Assembly: GCA_045532865.1 (NCBI GenBank) | Contig: JAZSGT010000015.1 | Location: 1 to 41,082, forward strand | Direction of reading: 5' to 3' | DNA: 41,082 nucleotides | DNA from: RGIG4140 sp045532865 | Lineage (GTDB): Bacteria; Pseudomonadota; Alphaproteobacteria; CAAHEQ01; UBA3637 | In this document: positions 33,360-41,082 of the stretch, piece by piece | Layout of the letters: each line of letters begins with the position of its first letter | How positions within the stretch are numbered: position 1 is the stretch's first letter | Position numbers and translations under genes: made by a program | Notes under the pieces: model-generated | What the model was told of the DNA's origin: nothing | Seen by the model: only the letters and a program-made list of their open reading frames with translations | Database searches by the model: none

Positions 33360-33929
33360 TCATTTGCGAATAAATTGTATTTCACCTGTTGGCAAAACAA
33401 TAACTATTTGAGAGGGTTTATGAGTCATATTCCCTTCAAAAAAAGAAGGTACAATATAATCTACATCTTTTTTTATTTCCAATGAAATATCATCAAAATA
33501 AAAAGGTGTTTTTTCTCCTGAACGGTTAGCAGAGGTTGAAACCAATGGTTTTTTAAACTCTTTTAATAATCTCAAACAAAAAGCATGTTTTGGAATTCTA
33601 AAAGCACCAGAGCCATTTTGATTAACAACGCCTTTTGGTAAATTTTTAACTTGTGGAAATACAACTGTTTGAGGAAGGGATGTATTTTTAAGTAAATTCA
33701 ACATTTCAGGTTTAGAACTTTCAACAAAATTAAACAAACGATTCGTTTCATCAATCAAAACGATAACACTTTTATCTTCCATTCGTTGCTTCATCTTAAA
33801 CAAACGTTGAACTGCCTTTTCATTTAAGGCATCACACCCCAATCCCCAGATACTATCCGTTGGATACAAGATAATTGCCCCTTCATTTAGTAAACGGACT
33901 ATTTTTTGAATTTCTTGCTGTTCACTCAT
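33360..33929 (-). CDS. tsaC: L-threonylcarbamoyladenylate synthase (TsaC/Sua5-YrdC)
   Basis: A 189-residue YrdC-domain enzyme that makes threonylcarbamoyl-AMP for the t6A37 modification of ANN-decoding tRNAs. Family motifs: AIILYPTDSIWGLGCDA (substrate pocket), KMKQRMEDKSVIVLI (K-x-R-x-x-x-K-S/P), the SGAFRIP segment, and VSTSANRSGEKTP (S-T-S-A-N). Length suits the short TsaC form, without the Sua5 C-terminal domain. Its start overlaps the stop of the PEBP gene by four bases, so it is translationally coupled in the HAD-PEBP-tsaC operon. Confidence 0.93.
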   Translation of the reverse strand: MSEQQEIQKIVRLLNEGAIILYPTDSIWGLGCDALNEKAVQRLFKMKQRMEDKSVIVLIDETNRLFNFVESSKPEMLNLLKNTSLPQTVVFPQVKNLPKGVVNQNGSGAFRIPKHAFCLRLLKEFKKPLVSTSANRSGEKTPFYFDDISLEIKKDVDYIVPSFFEGNMTHKPSQIVIVLPTGEIQFIRK

Positions 33930-34396
33930 TTACTTCGATATTTACCTTTTAAACAAAATGAATCTAAAATATGACCTTTCATTTCTGTTTCCATTTCATT
34001 TAAAGAAAAACCTTTTTGTAGATTTAATTCTTTATCTAATGCATAAACTGTTAAATCATATATATGATCTTTATCAGGAGGTGCCATACCCCCATAAAGA
34101 GGCATATTCCAACTATTGTTTCCTTGGATAAATTCAGCATTAATATTGGATGATTCACCAGAAACAATTTGATCTTTTTTTAAATTTGCAATTAACCAGT
34201 GAATCCATACAAACCCACAAACTGGAACAGAATCTTTATCATCTAAAATAACAGCAAAGGAAACTGTTTGTTTAGGATAATCTTCAATTTTAAATGGCAA
34301 AGAAAAACTTGGCATATCAGAAATAAAATCTTTTCCAAATTTACCATATTTATCATCAATAATGCCTTTTTCAATACCTAAACTTGTTACTTTCAT
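33926..34396 (-). CDS. YbhB/YbcL-like PEBP (Raf-kinase-inhibitor-like) protein
   Basis: A 156-residue phosphatidylethanolamine-binding-protein-like protein. Features of the bacterial YbhB/YbcL type: FSLPFKIEDYPKQTVSFAVILDD near the start, FVWIHWLIANL (family: x-x-W-x-H-W-x-x-x-x-I), NNSWNMPLYGGMAPPDKDHIYDLTVYALD (family: YGGPCPP...H-x-Y-x-F-x-V-x-A-L-D), and a C-terminal GHIL segment. There is no signal peptide, so it is cytosolic like YbhB. AAGGAGG precedes the ATG. It sits 11 bases after the HAD gene and is coupled to tsaC. The ligand is unknown. Confidence 0.87.
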   Translation of the reverse strand: MKVTSLGIEKGIIDDKYGKFGKDFISDMPSFSLPFKIEDYPKQTVSFAVILDDKDSVPVCGFVWIHWLIANLKKDQIVSGESSNINAEFIQGNNSWNMPLYGGMAPPDKDHIYDLTVYALDKELNLQKGFSLNEMETEMKGHILDSFCLKGKYRSK

Positions 34397-34407
34397 CTTA
34401 TTCCTCC

Positions 34408-35256
34408 TTAATCATTTAATTCACGTTGTAAATACTTTAAATGTGAATCCGTTATAACTTTATCAATAACTGATTTTACAAAAAGATCTATTTCTGTGTC
34501 TTCTCTATAATCAGCAGAAGCAATAATATCAGCTCGCTCTATTCCTAACATATTTTTAACTTTTTTCTTATTCTGTTTTTGATAAACGGCAATTGTATGT
34601 CCCCCTTCTCTTTTTACAGTTTTCATAGAAGGAACATCTGTATCTCCATCTCCAATATAAATCATATTTTCAAAAGGAATCGGTTTATCTTCATCATCCA
34701 TATGAGCATTTAAACTTGCATCATCACTCACATCTAAACACCCCTTGTTGATACGATATAAAAATTGTGTTTTATTTGTATAATTAACAACAAGAGCTGG
34801 CCACAAAGCTTGTCCTTTTTTATCATACATAAAACTAGATGCAAAAATCTCTTTAAAAAATGGAGCAATTTTTGTCCCTTCGACCATTTCTTTTAATCCT
34901 GATGAAATAATATAATGTTCTAGAATAACACCTTTTCTTTTTGCATATTCGTTCATTCTTGAAAACCACTGTTCAACCCCTGGAAACAATTTTACTTTAG
35001 CAGCATAGTCTGTCAAATCTTGTTTTGTAAAAGATAAATCACGTTGAGCAGCTTCTTCTTTCATTTGATACATATAGGCTAAAATATTATCAACTTTTTG
35101 TGTTTTGGCCAAAGTGTTACTTTTTTTCCAAAACGTTTCAGGTGTCATATTTAACTTTTCAATAAAACCATATTCTTGCATATGTCCTGGGGCAAGTGTC
35201 CCATCAAAATCATAGCAAATTGCCATTTTAATTGTATAAGGTCGTTCTTCAATCAT
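34408..35256 (-). CDS. HAD-superfamily phosphatase
   Basis: A 282-residue HAD hydrolase. Motif I CYDFDGTLAPG (about residues 14-24) supplies the nucleophile and acid/base Asp. The cap region (about 30-110) is helical. Motif II is the Ser in EHYIISSGLKEM; motif III a Lys in the middle region; and motif IV IGDGDTDVPSM binds magnesium. Cap size and GDGDTDVPS suggest a phosphoserine-phosphatase-like subgroup; the substrate is unknown. It is the first gene of the HAD-PEBP-tsaC operon, with an AAGAGG ribosome site and a consensus-like promoter upstream. Confidence 0.85.
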   Translation of the reverse strand: MIEERPYTIKMAICYDFDGTLAPGHMQEYGFIEKLNMTPETFWKKSNTLAKTQKVDNILAYMYQMKEEAAQRDLSFTKQDLTDYAAKVKLFPGVEQWFSRMNEYAKRKGVILEHYIISSGLKEMVEGTKIAPFFKEIFASSFMYDKKGQALWPALVVNYTNKTQFLYRINKGCLDVSDDASLNAHMDDEDKPIPFENMIYIGDGDTDVPSMKTVKREGGHTIAVYQKQNKKKVKNMLGIERADIIASADYREDTEIDLFVKSVIDKVITDSHLKYLQRELND

Positions 35257-35285
35257 GTATACCTCTTTTCATGTAATAATATATG

Positions 35286-35314
35286 AGTATATGAAAATTA
35301 ATAAAAAATTGCAA
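35286..35314 (-). promoter_or_regulatory. promoter of the HAD-PEBP-tsaC operon
   Basis: On the minus strand TTGCAA (35314-35309), 17 bases, TATACT (35291-35286), about 30 bases before the HAD start. Confidence 0.7.
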
Positions 35315-35320
35315 GCAACA

Positions 35321-35358
35321 ACAAAAAGCCCCCAAGGAATCCTTGAGAGCTTTTTAAG
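35321..35358 (-). terminator. terminator of the autotransporter gene
   Basis: AAAAAGCCCCCAAGG (35323-35337) pairs with CCTTGAGAGCTTTTT (35341-35355). The two mismatched positions become G-U pairs only in the minus-strand RNA, which supports that direction. Confidence 0.8.
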
Positions 35359-35367
35359 ATTTTGAAA

Positions 35368-38300
35368 TTAGAAGTTTTGTTTTAACTTCATCATACCACC
35401 ATGTTCTTGATAGGATTTTCTAAATGACCCTAAGTATTCAACAGACAAGGTTGTAAGATCCCCAAGTTCTGCATCTAAGCCTAAGTTAACATTCGTACTA
35501 AACCTATCGAGAGCTTCCCCATTATTAACATAGGTGGCACCATTTGATAATGTGTTAATAGAAGTTGTATCGTCTGAAATAAGATCATATCCAAACATGA
35601 TACCTGCTGTTGGTCTGATATAAAGTCCATGGATTGTTTTATATGGAGCTCTAACATCAACCCCAGCCATTGCTGTCATATAGCGATAAGTATTGTTGTC
35701 AATATGTGTATCCAACGAATCAACATATGCTTCTTGATTGATGCTCATATATTTCATACCGACTTTTGGCGTAATGAGCAAATCACGACAGCTAAAGTCA
35801 TATCCAGCCATTGCTTGAACAGCAAATGTGTCAACATTGTATGTGCCAGATGATTTTGTTGAAAGAATAGATTTATCTTCTTCATATTGCGAACGAGAAT
35901 AACTGGCAACACCTTCAACAAACCATTTATTTGGTTGATATCTTGCAAAGGCAAAACCTGTATTTGTTTGTGCTGTTGTATCACGCCCTGATTGAGCAAC
36001 ATCTGCATATCCATATGCGTAACCTGCACCAACAGTTAAAGCATCTGAGATTTGTTTTTGAACACCTGCTACAAAACCTGTTTGATCTGCTTTAAAATCG
36101 CCTTTACCATCATATTTTGAATGACCATAAAGTGCTTTTACCCATGCTTGTGCATTTGAAGATTCGTCTCCTCCAGAAGTTCCTTCAACTGTTGAAGCCG
36201 TTCTAAATTGGTCGCTGACAGCATTTGTAATTCCTTCAAAATGTGATGTTGAAATTGATTGGATAACAGGAGAAATATTTCCACCTAAATTATCCAAAGC
36301 TTTAACAGCTTTTTTAATCAAAGCACCATTTCCTGACTGTAAATGTTCAATTAACTCTGTTTGGGCTTTATTAAACAATTCATTTGTTCCACGCCCTTCA
36401 TGCAATGCAATAATTGCTGCTGTTTGATTTGTATCAGAGCCATATTGACTTGAAATTTTTGATGCATCTGTTGAAATGAAAGAATAACGCCCATCAGCCA
36501 TATCTAAGAAATTAAATCCTTCATCATTATGAAGAGCTGTTGGCAAAGAAGAAATATTTTCCACTTTTAAAACTTCATACAATCCCATTTCAAAATTTTC
36601 ACCCAAATCAAAATCAATTTGTGTATTTTCTTCGGAGAGTAAGTTTGTTCCAGTTAAAGAGCCATAATCAGCAAGATTATTCAATCCAACATTTAGTGTG
36701 GATCCATTTTCCAATAAGACATCTTTTGCTGTTACATCAATATTTCGAATATTAAGAGTTGTGTCTTTTTGAACAGTCAAATCACCAAATTGAATTGTTT
36801 GAATACCATCACCAAATTGCATATTGTTACTTACAACATTATTGCTTGAAACAAAGCCATCTTTTACTTTTAAGACTGCTCCATTCATTGTTAAAGTACC
36901 TGTTCCAGTTAATGAGTCTTTAATTGAAAGATCCCCTGTGGCCACAATTTGATTGTTGTTTTCAATTGCACCTAATGTAGAATTATCCAGATTTATAGTT
37001 CCCTCATTGACAGCATTGTTAATGACAGAATTTTCTGTCACATTAACTGTTCCTGTGTCTTTATTATCCAATGAATTAAGGGTTGAAGCAGATACTGTTA
37101 AATCCTTTTTGTTTGTTACAATATTTGCAACAACACCCTCTTTCAATATTGCCTCTTTTTGGTTATCAAGATTTTCAACCGTACCACCTGAAATCATTAA
37201 ACTTCCTGTATTAACAATCGAATTTGCATCAGCCCCCGTAAGATTTGCTGTGCCACTGTTATCAAGTGAAGCAATTGTATCTCCATTAGATGTGAATGAG
37301 TTGTTGTTTGTAACTGTTCCTAGTGTAGAATTACTTGATTTTAACACACCATTATTTGTTGCTTGACCAACGTTTGTAACACCATCAAGAGTAACACTTC
37401 CATTTGCACTGTTTGAAAGGTCAGCTATGCTCCCTCCTGCTGCTGTAACCGATCCTTTTTGAACACCTAATGTTGTAACTGCTGTGTTTGTTAAATCAGC
37501 TGTTCCATCTAAGTTAGTCAACGTACCAACTGTACCTCCATTGGTTGTTAAATCTCCACTGTTGGAAAGTGTTGTAACAGTTGTATCTGTCAACCCTGCT
37601 GTTCCCTTATTATCAAGTGAAGCAATTGTATCTCCATTAGATGTGAATGAGTTGTTGTTTGTAACTGTTCCCAGTGTAGAATTACTTGATGTTAACACAC
37701 CATCATTTGTTGCTTGACCAACATTTGTTACACCATCAAGAGTAACACTTCCATTTGCACTGTTTGAAAGGTCAGCTATGCTCCCTCCCGTTGCTGTGAC
37801 TGAGCCTTTTTGAACACTTAATGTCGTAACTGCTGTGTTTGTTAAACTAGCTATTCCATCTAAGTTAGTCAACGTACCAACTGAACCAGCATTTGTTGTT
37901 AAACGACCACTATTTGTCAAAGTTGTGGTTGCTGACCCTGTAAGATTTGCCGTGCCACTGTTATCAAGTGAAGTAATTGTATCTCCATTAGATGTGAATG
38001 AGTTGTTGTTTGTAACTGTTCCCAGTGTAGAATTACTTGATTTTAATACACCATCATTTGTTGCTTGACCAACGTTTGTTACACCTTCAAGAGTAACACT
38101 TCCATTTGTACCGTTTGAAAGGTCAGATATGCTCCCTCCCGTTGCTGTGACTGAGCCTTTTTGAACACTTAATGTCGTAACTGCTGTGTTTGTTAAATCA
38201 GCTGTTCCGTCATTATTTGTTAACGTACCAACTGTACCCCCATTAGTTGTTAAATCTCCACTGTTGGAAAGTGTTGTCGTTTCTGTATCAGTAAGAGATG

Positions 38301-41082
38301 CTGTCCCACTGTTTGTTATGTCATTAAACTCAACATATGATGCCCTCAAAACAGCACCATTTGAAATGGTTGCTGCACCACCAACTGTTGCGCTTATTAA
38401 ATCAACCTGTCCACCAATTACATCCAAATTATTTATAATATTAGAAGCTGTTAAAGTAGCCACTCCAGAATTATTTTTTAAATTTAAAAGCGAGCTATTC
38501 GCTATTGTTGATGTCCCACTATTTTCAACATTTTGAAAACTTGTATAAAATGCACTCAACTTTGCACCATTTGAAATGGTTGTTGCTCCTCCAACAGTAA
38601 GAAGAGCCGTTGTACCTGTTAAACCAACTTCTCCCCCTGTTACATTTAATGTATCTGATATGAGTGTATCCGTTAATGTTGATTTCCCTGCTGTATTCAA
38701 TAAACTTGAGATAGCACTGCCAGTGGTTGTTAATGAGCCACTATTTTCAACTGTCGTTAAAGTTGTGTCTGTTGCATAAAATCTTCCCGTATTTTCCAAA
38801 CCCTTTAGTGAGCTGTTTTGCGCATTCATTGCCCCCGTATTTTCAATGTAATCTTCCGTATCTTGAATGAATACATTATTCAAAACAAGACCGAATATGG
38901 TATCATCACCAGCAGCATTTGAAATGATTGGTTGCGCCACAAGATTTCCATTTTCAAGACCAACATTTGTTGTGTTATGAATCCACACATTTTCAAATCT
39001 CGTTGTACCTGCACCTTGCGCTGTTGTTAAAACAGAACTTGTATCTGTGATTGCAACATCTTTTACCGTTAAATTTGTATCGGCATTTGATACATCAAAC
39101 ATCGAATACCCATTAGCATCAATGGTGCTTTTGATAATATTTGATCCATCTGTATAACCTTGAACAAGCTTGTTTCCTGTGCCTGTTGCACCCAAAGATG
39201 AATTCATTTCATATCTTGAATCCAAATTTGTCATATAAAATGCACTATCCCCTATGTACTGATTAACAGCTTTTAATGAATCGCCATTTGCAGCTTGAAT
39301 TGCTGTTAACTCAATTGTTTGAGAATCTTTTAATCCAACATTATATTGGTAAACATCTGTTGAAACAAGGGCACTGTTTGTTGGAGTGTTAAATGAAGCA
39401 CCTTCCAACACTTTTTTTGAAACGCTTGTTGTTAACCCACTATCTAAACCCACATTATTGATAATTTGAACTTTTGTTAAATCCAAATTGAACGTTGGCT
39501 CACTGCCTTGTGCAACAAGATTTGTGATTGTATCTGAATCCATGGTCAAAGTACCATCGCTATTTTTTGAAAGCTCTACATCAAATGCTAAATCCGTGTT
39601 TGAAAGAACAAGATTATCGGTACTAAATTGCACTTCTGTTAAATCATTACCTCTCAAGTCAATAGTACTATCTTTAAAACTGTACGTTTCACCTGCATAA
39701 TCACTGGTTAACTTAACAACAGCATTTTCAAATTCAATCCTATCTGTTGAAGAGCCATCCCCCATATCAGCCATTGTATAAGTACCGTTTGTAAAGGAAA
39801 CAGATGAATTACCAGCTACTTCACTTGACAAGGTTATTTTGTTTGCATTGTGAACAACACTTGTATTCGTTGTTTCAGATTCAAATGTAATTGTTCCAGT
39901 ACCTGTTGCAGTGGCATTAAACCCAAGTGTATTACCTTTTGTTTCAAGTATACCACCTGAAATTGTATTTATCCCTTGGAAGAAGTTTTCACTATCAGCA
40001 ATGGTTTTCCCTGCTGTTTGATTAAATTCTCCTGTGAAAGCAGTATTATCAGCAGAACCAAATGTTAAATTGCCTGTGTTATTAATACTACCTGTGCCAG
40101 AAACACCACCAGATAATTTAACATCCTCTGACAATATCATTGTTCCATTATTTGAAACCAATCCATTAACCTGACTGTCTGAAACAGATATATTCCCTAA
40201 GTTTTCAACGCCAGAAAGGATTGAATTATTTTGAGCAGTCAAACTTCCATTAACACCAACTGTTGTTTGCCCATTGATATTCGTACCATTTGCAACAACA
40301 GATCCACCTGTAATAGAAACAGAACCATTCACTTGAACACCATTTAAAGTAGATGTTTTTGCCGTGTTTGTTAAACTTTCAACTGTGCCACCAGTAACAT
40401 CAAGCGTTCCAGCATTTTCAACTGCTGACAAACTTGAATTATTTTTTGCTGTTAATGTAGCATTAGAACCAACTGTTGTTTGTGCTTTTACAATTGTATT
40501 ATCAACTGTAACAGCTCCCCCTGTAACACCAACAACACCATTAATTTGAGCATTTGTTATATCAGCTGTTCCACCTGTGTTACTTAAACTTGCAACTGTG
40601 CCACCAGAAACTGCTAATGACCCTGCATTTTCAACACCTGCAAATGTTGTGTTATTTATTGCTGAAAGTGTACCATCAGCTCCAACTGTTGTTTTTCCAT
40701 CAACTGTTATACCACTTAAATCAACCGTTCCACCTGTTACATCTAATGTCCCACTAATTTGAGCCGATGTTAAACTTGCTGTTCCATCAGTGTTTGTTAA
40801 ACTTTCAATTGTTCCACCAGATGCCGTTAATGTGCCACTATTTGTGAGTATGTCTGTAACATTCGTACTTGATAATTTTGCATTTAATGTGTTGGTTAAT
40901 ATACCAATTGTATCACCATCAGAATCAAAACTATTATTATTTGTAACAGATGCGATTGTTGATAAATTTGTATCTAATACACCAGCACTTTCAACAGCTT
41001 GTAATGACGCTTTTGTGGCATTTAATGTCGCACCAGATAAAATGGTTGTATCTCCTCCAACAGAAGAAGCACCATCTATTAT
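35368..41082 (-). CDS. giant autotransporter (type Va), 5' truncated
   Basis: The frame is open from the right window edge to the stop at 35368, giving 1904 visible residues; the N-terminus and signal peptide lie outside. The first visible Met-type start (TTG at 40431) is internal. The passenger (about the first 1600 residues) is Asn/Thr/Ser/Gly-rich with repeated short strands (SNSGDLTTNGGTVGTLTN), typical of beta-helical adhesins. Three near-identical 117-residue repeats lie in the middle. The C-terminal 270 residues form the translocator barrel: AQAWVKALYGHSKYDGKG, TGFVAGVQKQISDALTVGAGYAYG, RYQPNKWFVEGVASYSRSQYEED, ending MMKLKQNF with the terminal Phe. It is expected to be surface-exposed and possibly adhesive. 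Confidence 0.9.
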   Translation of the reverse strand: MIDGASSVGGDTTILSGATLNATKASLQAVESAGVLDTNLSTIASVTNNNSFDSDGDTIGILTNTLNAKLSSTNVTDILTNSGTLTASGGTIESLTNTDGTASLTSAQISGTLDVTGGTVDLSGITVDGKTTVGADGTLSAINNTTFAGVENAGSLAVSGGTVASLSNTGGTADITNAQINGVVGVTGGAVTVDNTIVKAQTTVGSNATLTAKNNSSLSAVENAGTLDVTGGTVESLTNTAKTSTLNGVQVNGSVSITGGSVVANGTNINGQTTVGVNGSLTAQNNSILSGVENLGNISVSDSQVNGLVSNNGTMILSEDVKLSGGVSGTGSINNTGNLTFGSADNTAFTGEFNQTAGKTIADSENFFQGINTISGGILETKGNTLGFNATATGTGTITFESETTNTSVVHNANKITLSSEVAGNSSVSFTNGTYTMADMGDGSSTDRIEFENAVVKLTSDYAGETYSFKDSTIDLRGNDLTEVQFSTDNLVLSNTDLAFDVELSKNSDGTLTMDSDTITNLVAQGSEPTFNLDLTKVQIINNVGLDSGLTTSVSKKVLEGASFNTPTNSALVSTDVYQYNVGLKDSQTIELTAIQAANGDSLKAVNQYIGDSAFYMTNLDSRYEMNSSLGATGTGNKLVQGYTDGSNIIKSTIDANGYSMFDVSNADTNLTVKDVAITDTSSVLTTAQGAGTTRFENVWIHNTTNVGLENGNLVAQPIISNAAGDDTIFGLVLNNVFIQDTEDYIENTGAMNAQNSSLKGLENTGRFYATDTTLTTVENSGSLTTTGSAISSLLNTAGKSTLTDTLISDTLNVTGGEVGLTGTTALLTVGGATTISNGAKLSAFYTSFQNVENSGTSTIANSSLLNLKNNSGVATLTASNIINNLDVIGGQVDLISATVGGAATISNGAVLRASYVEFNDITNSGTASLTDTETTTLSNSGDLTTNGGTVGTLTNNDGTADLTNTAVTTLSVQKGSVTATGGSISDLSNGTNGSVTLEGVTNVGQATNDGVLKSSNSTLGTVTNNNSFTSNGDTITSLDNSGTANLTGSATTTLTNSGRLTTNAGSVGTLTNLDGIASLTNTAVTTLSVQKGSVTATGGSIADLSNSANGSVTLDGVTNVGQATNDGVLTSSNSTLGTVTNNNSFTSNGDTIASLDNKGTAGLTDTTVTTLSNSGDLTTNGGTVGTLTNLDGTADLTNTAVTTLGVQKGSVTAAGGSIADLSNSANGSVTLDGVTNVGQATNNGVLKSSNSTLGTVTNNNSFTSNGDTIASLDNSGTANLTGADANSIVNTGSLMISGGTVENLDNQKEAILKEGVVANIVTNKKDLTVSASTLNSLDNKDTGTVNVTENSVINNAVNEGTINLDNSTLGAIENNNQIVATGDLSIKDSLTGTGTLTMNGAVLKVKDGFVSSNNVVSNNMQFGDGIQTIQFGDLTVQKDTTLNIRNIDVTAKDVLLENGSTLNVGLNNLADYGSLTGTNLLSEENTQIDFDLGENFEMGLYEVLKVENISSLPTALHNDEGFNFLDMADGRYSFISTDASKISSQYGSDTNQTAAIIALHEGRGTNELFNKAQTELIEHLQSGNGALIKKAVKALDNLGGNISPVIQSISTSHFEGITNAVSDQFRTASTVEGTSGGDESSNAQAWVKALYGHSKYDGKGDFKADQTGFVAGVQKQISDALTVGAGYAYGYADVAQSGRDTTAQTNTGFAFARYQPNKWFVEGVASYSRSQYEEDKSILSTKSSGTYNVDTFAVQAMAGYDFSCRDLLITPKVGMKYMSINQEAYVDSLDTHIDNNTYRYMTAMAGVDVRAPYKTIHGLYIRPTAGIMFGYDLISDDTTSINTLSNGATYVNNGEALDRFSTNVNLGLDAELGDLTTLSVEYLGSFRKSYQEHGGMMKLKQNF
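37245..38297 (-). repeat. three tandem 351-bp repeats inside the autotransporter
   Basis: Blocks begin near 37245, 37596 and 37947, each 351 bp (117 codons), with high nucleotide identity; for example the segment coding NNNSFTSNGDTI recurs at exact 351-bp offsets. Each unit encodes LTNTAVTTL-VQKGSVTA-GGSI, then SNSANGSVTLDGVTNVGQATN, then STLGTVTNNNSFTSNGD. Units differ by a few substitutions (GVQKG or SVQKG; NSANG or NGTNG). The copy number could vary by slippage or recombination. Confidence 0.88.

Noticed and set aside
37245..38297. CRISPR array
   Set aside because: The periodic repeats are 351 bp, in frame and encode a continuous protein; no short repeat-spacer structure.
37484..38536. 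Three plus-strand ORFs spaced 351 bp apart
   Set aside because: They are antisense shadows of the autotransporter repeats; their spacing reflects the repeat length only.

Overview
The window comes from an AT-rich alphaproteobacterium (about one third G+C by eye), probably host- or gut-associated. The lineage call rests on a CtrA cell-cycle regulator with its TTAA-N7-TTAA box, an RNase E with the acidic insertion in its S1 domain known from alphaproteobacteria, a dnaN-recF-gyrB cluster, and dnaK/dnaJ with an alphaproteobacterial sigma-32-like promoter. Many intergenic regions carry readable sigma-70-type promoters (TTGNNN-N16/17-TATNNT) and strong intrinsic terminators, so transcription units are well defined.

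Layout. 1-2530 (minus): two paralogous lipoproteins and a DUF4105-type periplasmic protein, preceded by a heavily structured non-coding leader with a terminator. 2.6-7.4 kb: a small membrane protein, a YgjP-type metallopeptidase, AmiC amidase divergent from rne, and an rne 5' UTR with two hairpins. 7.4-9.75 kb: tRNA-Glu(CUC) whose 3' end and terminator are duplicated around a GC-rich scar, followed by a FlaR-like P-loop kinase, a degenerate prephenate-dehydratase-like protein and a serine recombinase; this looks like an accessory insertion locus. 9.75-16.9 kb: a transglutaminase-like protein translationally coupled to alr, an orphan NrdD-tail-like mini-protein, an outer-membrane barrel, ctrA, an ankyrin protein, a DedA/YqaA membrane protein and a SlyB-like lipoprotein. 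16.9-21.6 kb: dnaN-recF-gyrB (minus) without dnaA. 21.8-29.6 kb: a Lon-related protease, an alpha/beta-hydrolase plus ankyrin-like protein behind dnaJ, dnaK and an FtsB-like division protein. 29.6-35.3 kb: AmpG, TypA, TsaC, a PEBP protein and a HAD phosphatase. 35.4-41.1 kb: the 3' 5.7 kb of a giant autotransporter with 351-bp tandem repeats.

Themes: envelope and peptidoglycan work (AmiC, Alr, AmpG, DUF4105, transglutaminase, lipoproteins, DedA), core replication, chaperone and RNA functions, and surface or host-interaction candidates (autotransporter, two ankyrin-type proteins). The strongest leads for undescribed biology are the structured RNA at about 2257-2530, the tRNA-Glu duplication with its neighbouring accessory genes, and the hydrolase-ankyrin protein at 24260-25912. 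No CRISPR array, rRNA or complete insertion sequence was seen.
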